From Dehalococcoidia bacterium (GTDB lineage: Bacteria; Chloroflexota; Dehalococcoidia; E44-bin15), in assembly GCA_004377275.1 (NCBI GenBank), contig SOIC01000063.1:1-21187 (forward strand): 21,187 nucleotides of DNA, in the 5' to 3' direction. This document shows, one piece after another, positions 1-6,746 of this stretch. A model generated the notes under the pieces. The model made no database searches. It was given only the letters and a program-made list of their open reading frames with translations, and was not told the origin of the DNA. The position numbers and the translations under genes are program-made. Each line of letters begins with the position of its first letter. Positions within the stretch are counted from its first letter, which is position 1.

Positions 1-124
1 GGTCCCTTATTTCTCGATAAAACCTGCTTCCAACTTTTCCAACATGCCAGGTATATTGGAGCTTTATCCGGCTGGGGTACATCAAAGTACCGCTGTCGCC
101 CAGTTCCTCGCTTCTTACCGCCAT
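1..124 (-). CDS. DUF35 zinc-ribbon/OB-fold protein, N-terminal fragment
   Basis: Only the first 41 codons are inside the window; the frame stays open to the left edge. The start ATG (complement of 122-124) is preceded by AAGGAG. The visible peptide carries WHVGKVGSRFYREIRD near residues 26-41, which resembles the helix that precedes the zinc ribbon in DUF35 proteins; the two DUF35 genes at 6197 and 6747 have an equivalent segment (FQMQRFIEELANRK in the second). In that family the protein partners a thiolase-like enzyme and helps CoA-ester binding. It lies 116 bp downstream of the MaoC gene on the same strand, so co-transcription is likely. The zinc-ligand cysteines would lie outside the window, so the assignment rests on a short segment and is moderate. 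Confidence 0.5.
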   Translation of the reverse strand, partial: MAVRSEELGDSGTLMYPSRIKLQYTWHVGKVGSRFYREIRD

Positions 125-163
125 CTATTACTCCTTATTATTACCAATTCTCGCGTCCCCTTT

Positions 164-183
164 CACCTGCGGGGAAGCAGGTG
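164..183. other. Perfect inverted repeat between maoC-like gene and DUF35 gene
   Basis: CACCTGC and GCAGGTG form a perfect 7-bp stem around a 6-base loop (171-176). It sits between the stop of the MaoC-like gene (241) and the start of the DUF35 gene (124), both on the minus strand. No T-run follows on either strand, so it is not a typical intrinsic terminator. It could be an mRNA processing or stability hairpin, or an operator. Confidence 0.4.
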
Positions 184-240
184 CAGGAAGATTGAATATA
201 CCATTATCCTTTCAGCCAAGCTACTTCACAGAACTCGACC

Positions 241-672
241 TCAGCTCGGTTTCTTGGCAATAAATATCTTCATAGTGGAAACCGCCACATCCTCCCCTCG
301 CTGATTCTTAACCGACTGCTTCAGATTGACCACACCACCCAGATCACCCTTATCCTGCTTGTCAATAACCTCCAGTTCAACGTGAATGGTATCGCCGATC
401 TTGGTAGGTGCGGTAAACCGAACCTTGTCCATACCGTAGAACGCTATAATTGCCATCTCGTAAAGAGGCATAAGCCCGGTCGCCACCGAAAGCACCAGCA
501 TACCATGAGCTATCCTCTCTCCGAAAGGGCCCTTTTTGGCATATTCCACGTCAGTATGAAGCGGATACCAGTCCCCGCTGAAAGCGGCAAAGTTGACAAT
601 GTCAGCTTCGGTGATTGTTCTCGCCCTGGTTACCTCCACATCACCGACTTGAATCTCTTCAAAATACTTCAT
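241..672 (-). CDS. MaoC-like (R)-enoyl-CoA hydratase / hot-dog dehydratase
   Basis: A 143-residue single hot-dog-fold protein, normal length for a one-domain MaoC/PhaJ-type hydratase. The hydratase-2 signature is visible at residues 29-41 as AAFSGDWYPLHTD, with the expected catalytic Asp34 and His39, followed by the GERIAHGMLVLS segment (about 51-62). Members add water across 2-enoyl-CoA or remove it from (R)-3-hydroxyacyl-CoA in the cytosol; the exact substrate cannot be read from the sequence. The ATG is preceded by GGGAGGT at short spacing, which fixes the start. The next gene on this strand is the edge-truncated DUF35 protein, a common partner of acyl-CoA enzymes. The family is clear, the substrate unknown. 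Confidence 0.88.
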   Translation of the reverse strand: MKYFEEIQVGDVEVTRARTITEADIVNFAAFSGDWYPLHTDVEYAKKGPFGERIAHGMLVLSVATGLMPLYEMAIIAFYGMDKVRFTAPTKIGDTIHVELEVIDKQDKGDLGGVVNLKQSVKNQRGEDVAVSTMKIFIAKKPS

Positions 673-1085
673 ATTACCTCCCTTTACTAATTCAGCTTTT
701 CCCGCTCTAGCTTCTTCTCGTTTTCAGATAAAAGTTGTTATAATTCCTGCAGGATATTAAGCGTATTGGGAAAGATGAAATCCTTCGTATCTTGTGGGGA
801 TGGTCTTTCCTACTGATACTTTCTTACACGATTCATGAGGGTCTGTCAAGGACTTCAGCCAGCTGCCCCTGAAATACTGTGGAAAGTTTCAAAAAAAGGA
901 TTCCAGATAGGGGTATGGCGATCGCTCGGTTATTCCGATTGCTGTATTCTATTCTGTGTAATCCTTACATATCCTCTATTTTGGGCATATCTGAAGAACC
1001 CTGATTGCGGGGACACGGCATTGACAGACAGGCAGTGCTTTGTTAGCATATTACACTTGACTACATTCTCGGCTTGGGGGCAGAC
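673..1085. other. Intergenic region between divergent genes
   Basis: About 410 bp with no credible gene; a short open frame at 835-1089 has no start signal and no recognisable protein. The only motif I would name is an extended -10-like TGTTATAAT at 736-744 on the plus strand, but it is about 340 bp from the next plus-strand start, and its reverse complement is not a better match. Confidence 0.5.
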
Positions 1086-1637
1086 GTGAAGGAAGCGAAC
1101 GGCGGCTGGCCGGCAGAATCTACCGCACAATTGGAAAAGCTCTCCAAAGCAGAGCTTATTGAACTTGTACGATTGTATTCCAAATTGTTTCTAGCGGTAG
1201 ACGCCTTCTGGTATCTAGCAGTCAAAGAGATAGTGGAGGAGGATACGGCTACAGCCTGTGATCTTTGGGTTTGGGAGAGGTATTCACCGTATGAGTTCAA
1301 AAGGCTGATGTCGTTAATGAACATAAAGGGCAATGACTTAGAAGCCTTCGCAGCAGCCTCAAGCTTCTCGCCCTGGTTCTCGAACTTGAACTACAGGTTC
1401 ACCCGCGGGGAGGATAATAAGCTGACCTTCACTGTGCTGGAATGTCCCACGCTACAGGCCCTTAGACGAGAAGGGGCAGGAAGGGAGAATACCATTTGCC
1501 AACAGGTAGAGCCGCGGCTTTTTCAAATCATTATCCAGTCCTTCAACCCCAAGGGTAAAGTTATCCCTATAGATCTGCCTCCAGAGGCAAGCGAGGACAG
1601 TATATGCTGCCGCTGGCAGTTCTCAATAGAGGAATAA
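1086..1637 (+). CDS. DUF6125-like protein of unknown function
   Basis: About 183 residues. I chose GTG at 1086 because GGGGG at 1076-1080 lies at ribosome-binding distance; a TTG at 1074 in the same frame has no Shine-Dalgarno. The N-terminal half has the pattern I associate with DUF6125: LSKAELIELVRLYSK, then VDAFWYLAVKE and LWVWERYSPYEFKR. The C-terminal half has conserved-looking cysteines (LECPTLQALRREG, TICQQVEP and CCRWQFS near the end). Some related families act on small thiazoline substrates or bind a ligand through such cysteines, but no activity can be assigned here. The gene stands alone, with 328 bp to the next start. Family attribution is from memory and moderate. Confidence 0.65.
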   Translation: MKEANGGWPAESTAQLEKLSKAELIELVRLYSKLFLAVDAFWYLAVKEIVEEDTATACDLWVWERYSPYEFKRLMSLMNIKGNDLEAFAAASSFSPWFSNLNYRFTRGEDNKLTFTVLECPTLQALRREGAGRENTICQQVEPRLFQIIIQSFNPKGKVIPIDLPPEASEDSICCRWQFSIEE

Positions 1638-1965
1638 TAAGGAAGCCTCAACCTAAGCCTGAACGACATAGTGTGGCGCTTATGCTACGAAGGGATGAAT
1701 AGGTAATATCCAGAGGACTATTGATATGGTCGGCGCCCAATATTTCTGGGCCAAAATGCCCCTCTTTTACAGATGACATTTACTCATTCGTTGATAGCAC
1801 AGGCTTGACTGTTTATAGCCTCTACTAATAAATGAACAGAACTGGCTAATCCGAGGCCTGAATAGCCAGCGAGCAGGATTTTGAATATCCACAGTGGTTG
1901 ATATAGGAAATTCCGGATATAATGGAGTCAGCGCCTGGTAGAAGCAATAGAAAGGAGTTATTAGC
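1638..1965. other. Intergenic region before the zinc-ribbon gene
   Basis: No gene seen in these 328 bp on either strand. The last 50 bp contain a probable promoter -10 (see 1918-1923). The rest shows no repeat or terminator-like structure that I can support. Confidence 0.5.
1918..1923 (+). promoter_or_regulatory. Probable -10 box of the zinc-ribbon gene
   Basis: A perfect TATAAT, 42 bp before the ATG at 1966. TTGATA lies upstream but only 14 bases away, shorter than the usual 16-18, so the -35 is uncertain. Confidence 0.4.
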
Positions 1966-2727
1966 ATGATCTGTCCCAAGTGCCAGTTCCAAAATCGGCC
2001 AGACTCGACATTCTGTGCTGGATGTGGCAAGAGGTTTCACTTTTTTTGCCCAGCCTGCGGGGAAACCACAGCGGATGCAGACAATTACTGTATCAAGTGT
2101 GGCCATAGCTTTCATGTCTACCCCCTAAGCCTGCTACATAAACATGAACAGGAGAAAGAGGGACGGCACAGGGAGTACTATATGCCAAGGGTGAGGTCAG
2201 CCAGAATCGCACCCGTATTACACAACTTGCTCGGGCTCACGGAGCAGAGTAATATGTCGGATATGCGTCGGGATCATCTTGAACATTCGTTATGTCATGT
2301 ATTTGAAGACCCATGGCTCTCATTGCATGATGACAGTGACGTGAGTGGTTTTCTGCAAGATTATTGGCAAGCTGTAAAGGAACTTTGGCCGGAAGCCTTC
2401 AATGATTCAAATGAACACTGCATACGGGACATGCTAGGATTCTCCATCCTCAATAGGGTGTTCCCCGATGTGGTTCAACTATGCCGAAAATCCAGCGATT
2501 TTTCGAAAGAGACTATGAAGCGAATCTTAGCCCAGACTGGTGTCGACTCTGACTTCTGGCGTGAGAGAAATTTAACGTGTGGGGTGTTCGATTCCGGTAC
2601 TAAGTCATTTATACCTGATAACGCGTCATTTATAACCAGTCCGGAATCGTGCATAAATGCGGCAACCTTTTACATCAGGGAGAAGTTAGGGATCACAAGG
2701 GTGGATAAAAAACCATTTATCAATTAA
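1966..2727 (+). CDS. Double zinc-ribbon protein with uncharacterised C-terminal domain
   Basis: A 253-residue protein; ATG preceded by AAAGGAG. The N-terminus is a classic double zinc ribbon: Cys3/Cys6 with Cys17/Cys20, then Cys28/Cys31 with Cys42/Cys45. After residue 50 the protein is soluble with no membrane segment or signal peptide. The region around LQDYWQAVKELWPEAF and MLGFSILNRVFPDVV, followed by DFWRE about 40 residues later, weakly recalls the C-terminal part of DGQHR-domain (DndB-like) proteins; I cannot confirm this by eye and no DGQHR core is present. The role could be nucleic-acid or protein binding. It is monocistronic, with its own -10 box and about 300 bp to the next gene. Confidence 0.72.
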   Translation: MICPKCQFQNRPDSTFCAGCGKRFHFFCPACGETTADADNYCIKCGHSFHVYPLSLLHKHEQEKEGRHREYYMPRVRSARIAPVLHNLLGLTEQSNMSDMRRDHLEHSLCHVFEDPWLSLHDDSDVSGFLQDYWQAVKELWPEAFNDSNEHCIRDMLGFSILNRVFPDVVQLCRKSSDFSKETMKRILAQTGVDSDFWRERNLTCGVFDSGTKSFIPDNASFITSPESCINAATFYIREKLGITRVDKKPFIN

Positions 2728-3026
2728 TGCTAGACCTGTAAATCAGTTTTAAATATGGGGTCTTTTCAGAGTCACCTTCTTCCAAGAGCCAAATCCCTTC
2801 GCATAAGTTTTTATCTTGCAGGCTCTTACTAGAATAACCACCTTTCCAACCATGTAACTACATCGTGAACGCACAACGCTTCTCTATTTAATCTACCTCA
2901 ATTCTGCCTTTGCCATAAAACATACTAGTCAGTTTGTCACGCCGATACAGATACTTATTATTGCTTATTTGCTATAATAGCCCAAAGAGCCCAGCTAGTG
3001 TATCTGGGTGAGGAGGAGGTCTTCAG
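2728..3026. other. Intergenic region before the glutaredoxin-PDZ gene
   Basis: Almost 300 bp without a gene. The 5' end has a weak AGACC/GGTCT pairing (2732-2736 with 2759-2763) followed by TTTT, too long-looped to call a terminator. The 3' end carries the extended -10 promoter at 2970-2978 and a very strong Shine-Dalgarno at 3011-3020. Confidence 0.5.
2970..2978 (+). promoter_or_regulatory. Extended -10 promoter of the glutaredoxin-PDZ gene
   Basis: TGCTATAAT is a consensus TGn plus TATAAT extended -10 element, 48 bp before the ATG at 3027. No -35 box at normal spacing is needed for this class or visible here. Its quality argues that the gene at 3027 is expressed. Confidence 0.5.
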
Positions 3027-3547
3027 ATGGAAATAATAGTTTACTCGACTCCCACTTGACCCTATTGCCGCATGGTGAAAGAGTTTCTTTCGCAGAAAGT
3101 AATAGTTTTTAAGGAGCACGATGTTTCATGCGACCGCGCGGCTGCCCAGGAAGTCGTGAACAGGACAGGCCAGATGGCGCACCAGTCACTATTATCGATG
3201 GCCAGATAATCATCGGGTTTGACCGTGCGCGGTTGGCGCAGGCACTTAACATGGAGCAACAGAAAGAGCGTCCCTCATTTGGAGCTGCGATTGCTGATGC
3301 CAGCAAGATCACGGCAAGGCAGGGTTTGGGGATAACACTTGGAGCTTACGTAGGTAACGTGAGACCCGGTTCCGTAGCAGAGAGGGTAGGCCTGGTGCCA
3401 GGCGACATTATTATTGAAATAAATATGCAGCGTGTCGCCACTGCGGATGATTTGGAACAAGCCCTATCGAAGATAAGCGGGGGAGGCCGCATCTCTCTGG
3501 TTTTCCTAAGGGGCAATAAAACGTTTACTACCGAAGGAACTCTCTGA
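3027..3547 (+). CDS. Glutaredoxin-PDZ fusion, putative selenoprotein (TGA at active site) with 1-base frameshift
   Basis: ATG at 3027 has a near-perfect AGGAGGAGGT Shine-Dalgarno at 3011-3020. The frame reads MEIIVYSTPT, then TGA (3057-3059), then PYCRMVKEFLSQK, a glutaredoxin active-site loop in which TGA replaces the first Cys of CPYC; Cys14 is kept. The frame continues to ...NRTGQM ending at 3176, after which the glutaredoxin sequence (APVTIIDGQIIIGFDRARL) resumes in the -1 frame from 3179, as if one G had been lost from ATGGGC. The C-terminal half is a PDZ domain (GAYVGNVRPGSVAERVGL, PGDIIIEIN). Reconstructed length is about 173 residues. A SECIS-like hairpin follows the TGA. Likely a cytosolic thiol/selenol oxidoreductase tethered by PDZ. 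The frameshift may be a sequencing error or decay; no slippery heptamer is visible. Confidence 0.7.
3075..3093 (+). promoter_or_regulatory. Candidate bacterial SECIS hairpin
   Basis: G3075-G3081 pairs with C3087-C3093 (7 bp including one G-U wobble), closing a 5-base loop AGUUU. The loop begins 22 bases after the TGA at 3057-3059 and has a G as its second base. As I recall the published description of bacterial SECIS elements, the stem should be 4-16 bp, the loop 3-14 bases with a G in the first two, and the loop 16-37 bases from UGA; all are met. A competing hairpin, CUUUC (3087-3091) with GAAAG (3095-3099), is possible. Confidence 0.5.
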
Positions 3548-3798
3548 TACGCTAACAATTCATCTCTGAGTAAAGTGTGCCAGAACAGCTCAATAAAGGT
3601 CAGCCAAGGTGTCTGACCTATGCCTGTTGAGTCCTCTAGTTGAACGTCATGGCGGATTGTGAAATGTTACACGATGGCGCATTAGCCTGCTTGACAGCCA
3701 GGCGATATAGAGATATTATGTTGTCCCCTAAAGCTAGTTAAAATAGATAATGTCAGCTAAGGTAGAGTGTGGATTTCTTGGACCAAAAGGAGGGAAAA
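3548..3798. other. Leader region of the acyl-CoA catabolic cluster
   Basis: No gene in these 251 bp. A possible sigma-70-like promoter is TTGTCC (3721-3726) with GATAAT (3746-3751) at 19 bp spacing or TAGATA (3744-3749) at 17 bp; neither is a strong match. The cluster needs a promoter somewhere here because the upstream gene is unrelated. Confidence 0.3.
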
Positions 3799-4950
3799 AT
3801 GATCAGAAGAGTGGCAATAGTGGGATATGCTCAATCTCATCATCAGCATAATATGCAAAAAACCAGAGAGGATATGGTCTTTGAAGTCTGCAAAGAGGCT
3901 TTGCACCATGCCGGTATCCTGAGAGAGGAACTGGATACCGTGATCACCGCCTCTACGGATTTTCTGGATGGAAGGACAATTTCAAGTGTCTTTCTCAGCA
4001 TGGCTGTTGGAGCTTTTCTGAAGGATGAATCAAAGGTAGAGGAGGACGGGACTTTTGCGCTCTATTATGCTTTGATGAGAATCCTTGCCGGCACCCACGA
4101 TGTAGCCCTGGTAGAGGCACATACACAGGGCTCGACTTTCAATCCCCATCAGGTAACCTTTTACACCCTTGATCCATTATTTGATCGGCAGATAGGTGTG
4201 CTCAATGATATAGCGGCTGCCGCTCTTCAGGCGAGAATGTATATGAACAGGTACAGTGTATCGGAAGAGCATCTGGCAATGGCAGCCGTTAAGAACATTA
4301 CCAATGCCGCTGAGAATCCTTGTGCACACAGAAAGATGCCAGACGTGAGTGTGGAAGAGGTGATGAGTTCAAAGGTATTTTACGATCCCATCAGGGAGCT
4401 GATGATGTCCCCCATTAGCGACGGGGCATGTGCTTTAATACTTGCCTCTGAGGAGAGGGCCAAGGAGATCACCGACAAACCAGTATGGATAGAAGGAGTC
4501 GGTAGTTGCCAGGATGCCTATCTTCGGGACAGAAATATACAGAACCTTGATTCCCTCCAGATGGCTGCCAGAACAGCCTACAAGATGGCTGGTGTAAAGG
4601 AGCCCTTCTCCGAGCTGGATGTTGCCGAGGTTTCCGAGAAATTCGCTCATGAGGAATTGATGATTTACGAAGCCTTGGGTTTATGCCAGGAGGGTCAAGG
4701 GAAAAATTTGATTGAAAGGGGCACAACTCGCAGAGATGGTGAGATGCCAGTAAATCCGAGTGGTGGGGCGCTGGGTGCTGACCCTGTCTGTGCTACCGGG
4801 TTGATAAGAGTAATAGAAGCGGCAAAGCAGATAAGGGGTGAAGCAGGTGGGTATCAGGTTCCCGATGTCCGCAGGGCTCTTGCCCATGGACAATTCGGGA
4901 TTTGTGCCCAGAAGAATGCGATTTTTATATTGGGAGGCAACGGATCATGA
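3799..4950 (+). CDS. Thiolase-like protein (SCP-x/lipid-transfer type) lacking the nucleophilic Cys
   Basis: A 383-residue protein of the SCP-x/nondecarboxylating thiolase superfamily. I start it at ATG 3799 behind AAGGAGG rather than at the in-frame GTG 30 bp upstream. Thiolase landmarks are the N-terminal RRVAIVGYAQ, SPISDGACALILASEE in the middle, and AHGQFGICAQKNAIFILGG at the end with His363. The loop that normally reads CASG reads EEDG (about 81-84), so the acyl-accepting Cys is missing, and the GHPxGATG motif reads GADPVCATG (326-334), losing its His. A normal thiolytic mechanism is therefore unlikely; a retro-aldolase (Ltp2-like) or structural partner role fits better. It overlaps the next thiolase-like gene by 4 bp (ATGA), implying coupled translation and perhaps a heteromeric complex. 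Confidence 0.85.
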   Translation: MIRRVAIVGYAQSHHQHNMQKTREDMVFEVCKEALHHAGILREELDTVITASTDFLDGRTISSVFLSMAVGAFLKDESKVEEDGTFALYYALMRILAGTHDVALVEAHTQGSTFNPHQVTFYTLDPLFDRQIGVLNDIAAAALQARMYMNRYSVSEEHLAMAAVKNITNAAENPCAHRKMPDVSVEEVMSSKVFYDPIRELMMSPISDGACALILASEERAKEITDKPVWIEGVGSCQDAYLRDRNIQNLDSLQMAARTAYKMAGVKEPFSELDVAEVSEKFAHEELMIYEALGLCQEGQGKNLIERGTTRRDGEMPVNPSGGALGADPVCATGLIRVIEAAKQIRGEAGGYQVPDVRRALAHGQFGICAQKNAIFILGGNGS

Positions 4951-6191
4951 GGAGAAATGTTGCAATAATCGGTTGTGGACAGACCAAACATACGAGTAAG
5001 CGAAGAGATGTTAACATCGCTGAAATGGTATCGGAAGCGGTCTATAATGCGCTGGAAGACGCCCAGGTCAGTCTGCGGGAGGTGGATGCCTTTGTTGTTG
5101 GCAATATGCAGGGATTCGGTGGTATTGCCCAGCCAGAACAATGGCTGGGGGATTCAATTGGTGCCCCGGGGAAATCGGTCATCAGGATCGCCACTGGTGG
5201 GACGACCGGCGGATCGGTTGGACAGGGTGCTTATTATACTGTTGCCTCGGGACTTCACGATGTAGCTGTAGCTGTTGCCTGGGAGAAACATTCAGATAGC
5301 AGAGAGGCCGGTGCCACGACCGGGCTTCTGCATGTAGGACTGGGCAATTTTTTTCACGCCGCCAGTTATGGGTTGAGTCTTAAGAACCTGGTCGCCACCT
5401 CGGCGGTAGGAGCGGCAGCTGGCGTTGCCGTCTTTCAGGCAGTGTTTTATATGCATAGATCCGGGTGCAGCATTGAACACTTTGATATGGTAGCGGCAAA
5501 GGCAAGGCGCAATGCTGCCAAGAACAAATATGCACACCTTCAGTGGCCAGGCTGCACTCCAGAGGATATTGCCAGGACCGAGATCATCGCATATCCCTTC
5601 AGGTATGGACATATCTGCCCGGCAAGCGATGGTGCCTCAGCCATTGTCGTGGCTGAAGAAAACCTGGCAAGAAAGAAAGCCAGGCAACCAGCCTGGTTTA
5701 AGGGACTCGCCGCCTTTTCGGACGAGGAAAACTCGTTACAGAGTGAAAATTTCGGTGGCGTTGGAGTACTTGATCCCTCTGAACAAAAGGGATGCTGGAT
5801 GTCAGCAACCAAGGCATATAAGATGGCAGGAATAAAGGACCCCCAAAAAGAGATTGACGTAGCAGAGGTATATCAGCCATTTCCAAGTCAGGAGTTGATA
5901 TTTGCTGAAAGATTGGGCTTGTTCGATGAAGGCACGGCATGGATGGCTCTTGAAAAAGGTGAGACCGATATTGACGGCAGAATGCCCCTGGATCCCTCAG
6001 GTGGTGTCAATGCCACCAACGCCATTGGATCCACTGCCCTGCAGCGCATTCTTGAGTGCGCCCTGCAGATAATGGGAAAGGCAGAAGAGCATCAGGTCCC
6101 GAGAAAAGTCAGCAATGCCGTTGCCCATGGATGGGGGGGCGTAACCAATTATATCACAGTGACAGTTTTAGGGGATTCCCCTGGGAGGTAA
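4947..6191 (+). CDS. Thiolase-like protein, second of a coupled pair, nucleophilic Cys replaced
   Basis: A 414-residue SCP-x-type thiolase homologue. The ATG at 4947 overlaps the TGA of the previous gene and has GGGAGG upstream; an earlier in-frame start at 4902 would lie inside the preceding gene and is unlikely. Family features: RRNVAIIGCGQTKH at the N-terminus, YGHICPASDGASAIVVAEE in the middle, and the C-terminal AHGWGGVTNYITVTVLG with His394. The nucleophile loop reads GGTTGGS (84-90), with Gly where Cys is expected, and the GHPxGATG site reads NATNAIGSTA. DUF35 genes follow directly, as in archaeal thiolase/HMG-CoA synthase complexes, the BbsAB benzoylsuccinyl-CoA thiolase and Ltp2-ChsH2 steroid aldolases. 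The substrate is unknown. Confidence 0.86.
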   Translation: MRRNVAIIGCGQTKHTSKRRDVNIAEMVSEAVYNALEDAQVSLREVDAFVVGNMQGFGGIAQPEQWLGDSIGAPGKSVIRIATGGTTGGSVGQGAYYTVASGLHDVAVAVAWEKHSDSREAGATTGLLHVGLGNFFHAASYGLSLKNLVATSAVGAAAGVAVFQAVFYMHRSGCSIEHFDMVAAKARRNAAKNKYAHLQWPGCTPEDIARTEIIAYPFRYGHICPASDGASAIVVAEENLARKKARQPAWFKGLAAFSDEENSLQSENFGGVGVLDPSEQKGCWMSATKAYKMAGIKDPQKEIDVAEVYQPFPSQELIFAERLGLFDEGTAWMALEKGETDIDGRMPLDPSGGVNATNAIGSTALQRILECALQIMGKAEEHQVPRKVSNAVAHGWGGVTNYITVTVLGDSPGR

Positions 6192-6196
6192 AGAAG

Positions 6197-6700
6197 ATGG
6201 GATATGTAAAGGAAGAAAGACCGACGACAATCAGTGTGGAGGGTACATGGAATATAGGTTCCTATCACTATAAAGGTTCCAAACTCATGGAAGAATATGT
6301 TAAGGGGCTTAAGCAGAAGAAATTAATCGGCTCATTCTGCCCTGGCTGTGGAAAGGTAATTGTGCCGCCCAGAAACCTGTGCGGAAGATGTCACCGGATA
6401 ATGGACCGACGAAAGATCGTTAGTAATAGGGGGACTATTACCTGCTTCATAGTCACCCCCCCCATGGAGAAAGGAAAATTGAAGGTCCTGGGAATGGATC
6501 CTGTGGAAACGGGCTTAATAAAGGAGGGTGAGGTGGTTATTCCGGTCTTTGTTAAGTTCGATGGGTCAGACTCTAATACTGATACAATATTGCTAAACGT
6601 GGACCCAAAGGCTGTTCACATAGGCATGAGGGTTAAAGTTCTTTGGGCCAAAGAGCCACAAGGTGCACTCAGCGATTTTGAAGGTGTTGAACCTGTTTAA
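6197..6700 (+). CDS. DUF35 zinc-ribbon/OB-fold protein
   Basis: A 167-residue protein beginning at ATG 6197, 5 bp after the thiolase-like gene and behind GGGAGG; the longer frame from 6056 overlaps the thiolase and is discarded. The N-terminal part is a helical arm (KLMEEYVKGLKQKKLIG), followed by a rubredoxin-like zinc ribbon with Cys48, Cys51, Cys62 and Cys65 around VIVPPRNLC, then an OB-fold of beta strands rich in GLIKEGEVVIPVFVKF. DUF35 proteins usually form a complex with a thiolase-like enzyme and shape the CoA-binding channel. Its position right after two thiolase-like genes supports such a partnership. It is a non-catalytic subunit as far as known. Confidence 0.88.
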   Translation: MGYVKEERPTTISVEGTWNIGSYHYKGSKLMEEYVKGLKQKKLIGSFCPGCGKVIVPPRNLCGRCHRIMDRRKIVSNRGTITCFIVTPPMEKGKLKVLGMDPVETGLIKEGEVVIPVFVKFDGSDSNTDTILLNVDPKAVHIGMRVKVLWAKEPQGALSDFEGVEPV

Positions 6701-6746
6701 TAAATAATGGATATCATTATCAATTACCGAGGGAGGGATAGAAACC

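Noticed and set aside
835..1089. 84-codon plus-strand open frame in the first long intergenic region
   Set aside because: No Shine-Dalgarno, no recognisable protein pattern, and its end overlaps the start of the DUF6125-like gene. Treated as chance.
2732..2767. Possible terminator AGACC...GGTCT-TTT after the zinc-ribbon gene
   Set aside because: Only 5 bp of pairing around a loop of more than 20 bases; not stable enough to call.
3165..3185. Programmed -1 ribosomal frameshift within the glutaredoxin gene
   Set aside because: No X-XXY-YYZ slippery heptamer at the switch point and homologous proteins of this type would be encoded without a shift; a lost base is simpler.
3128..3547. PDZ protein starting at ATG 3128
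   Set aside because: Its first 17 residues (MRPRGCPGSREQDRPDG) are out-of-frame translation of the glutaredoxin coding region and there is no ribosome-binding site. The true gene starts at 3027.
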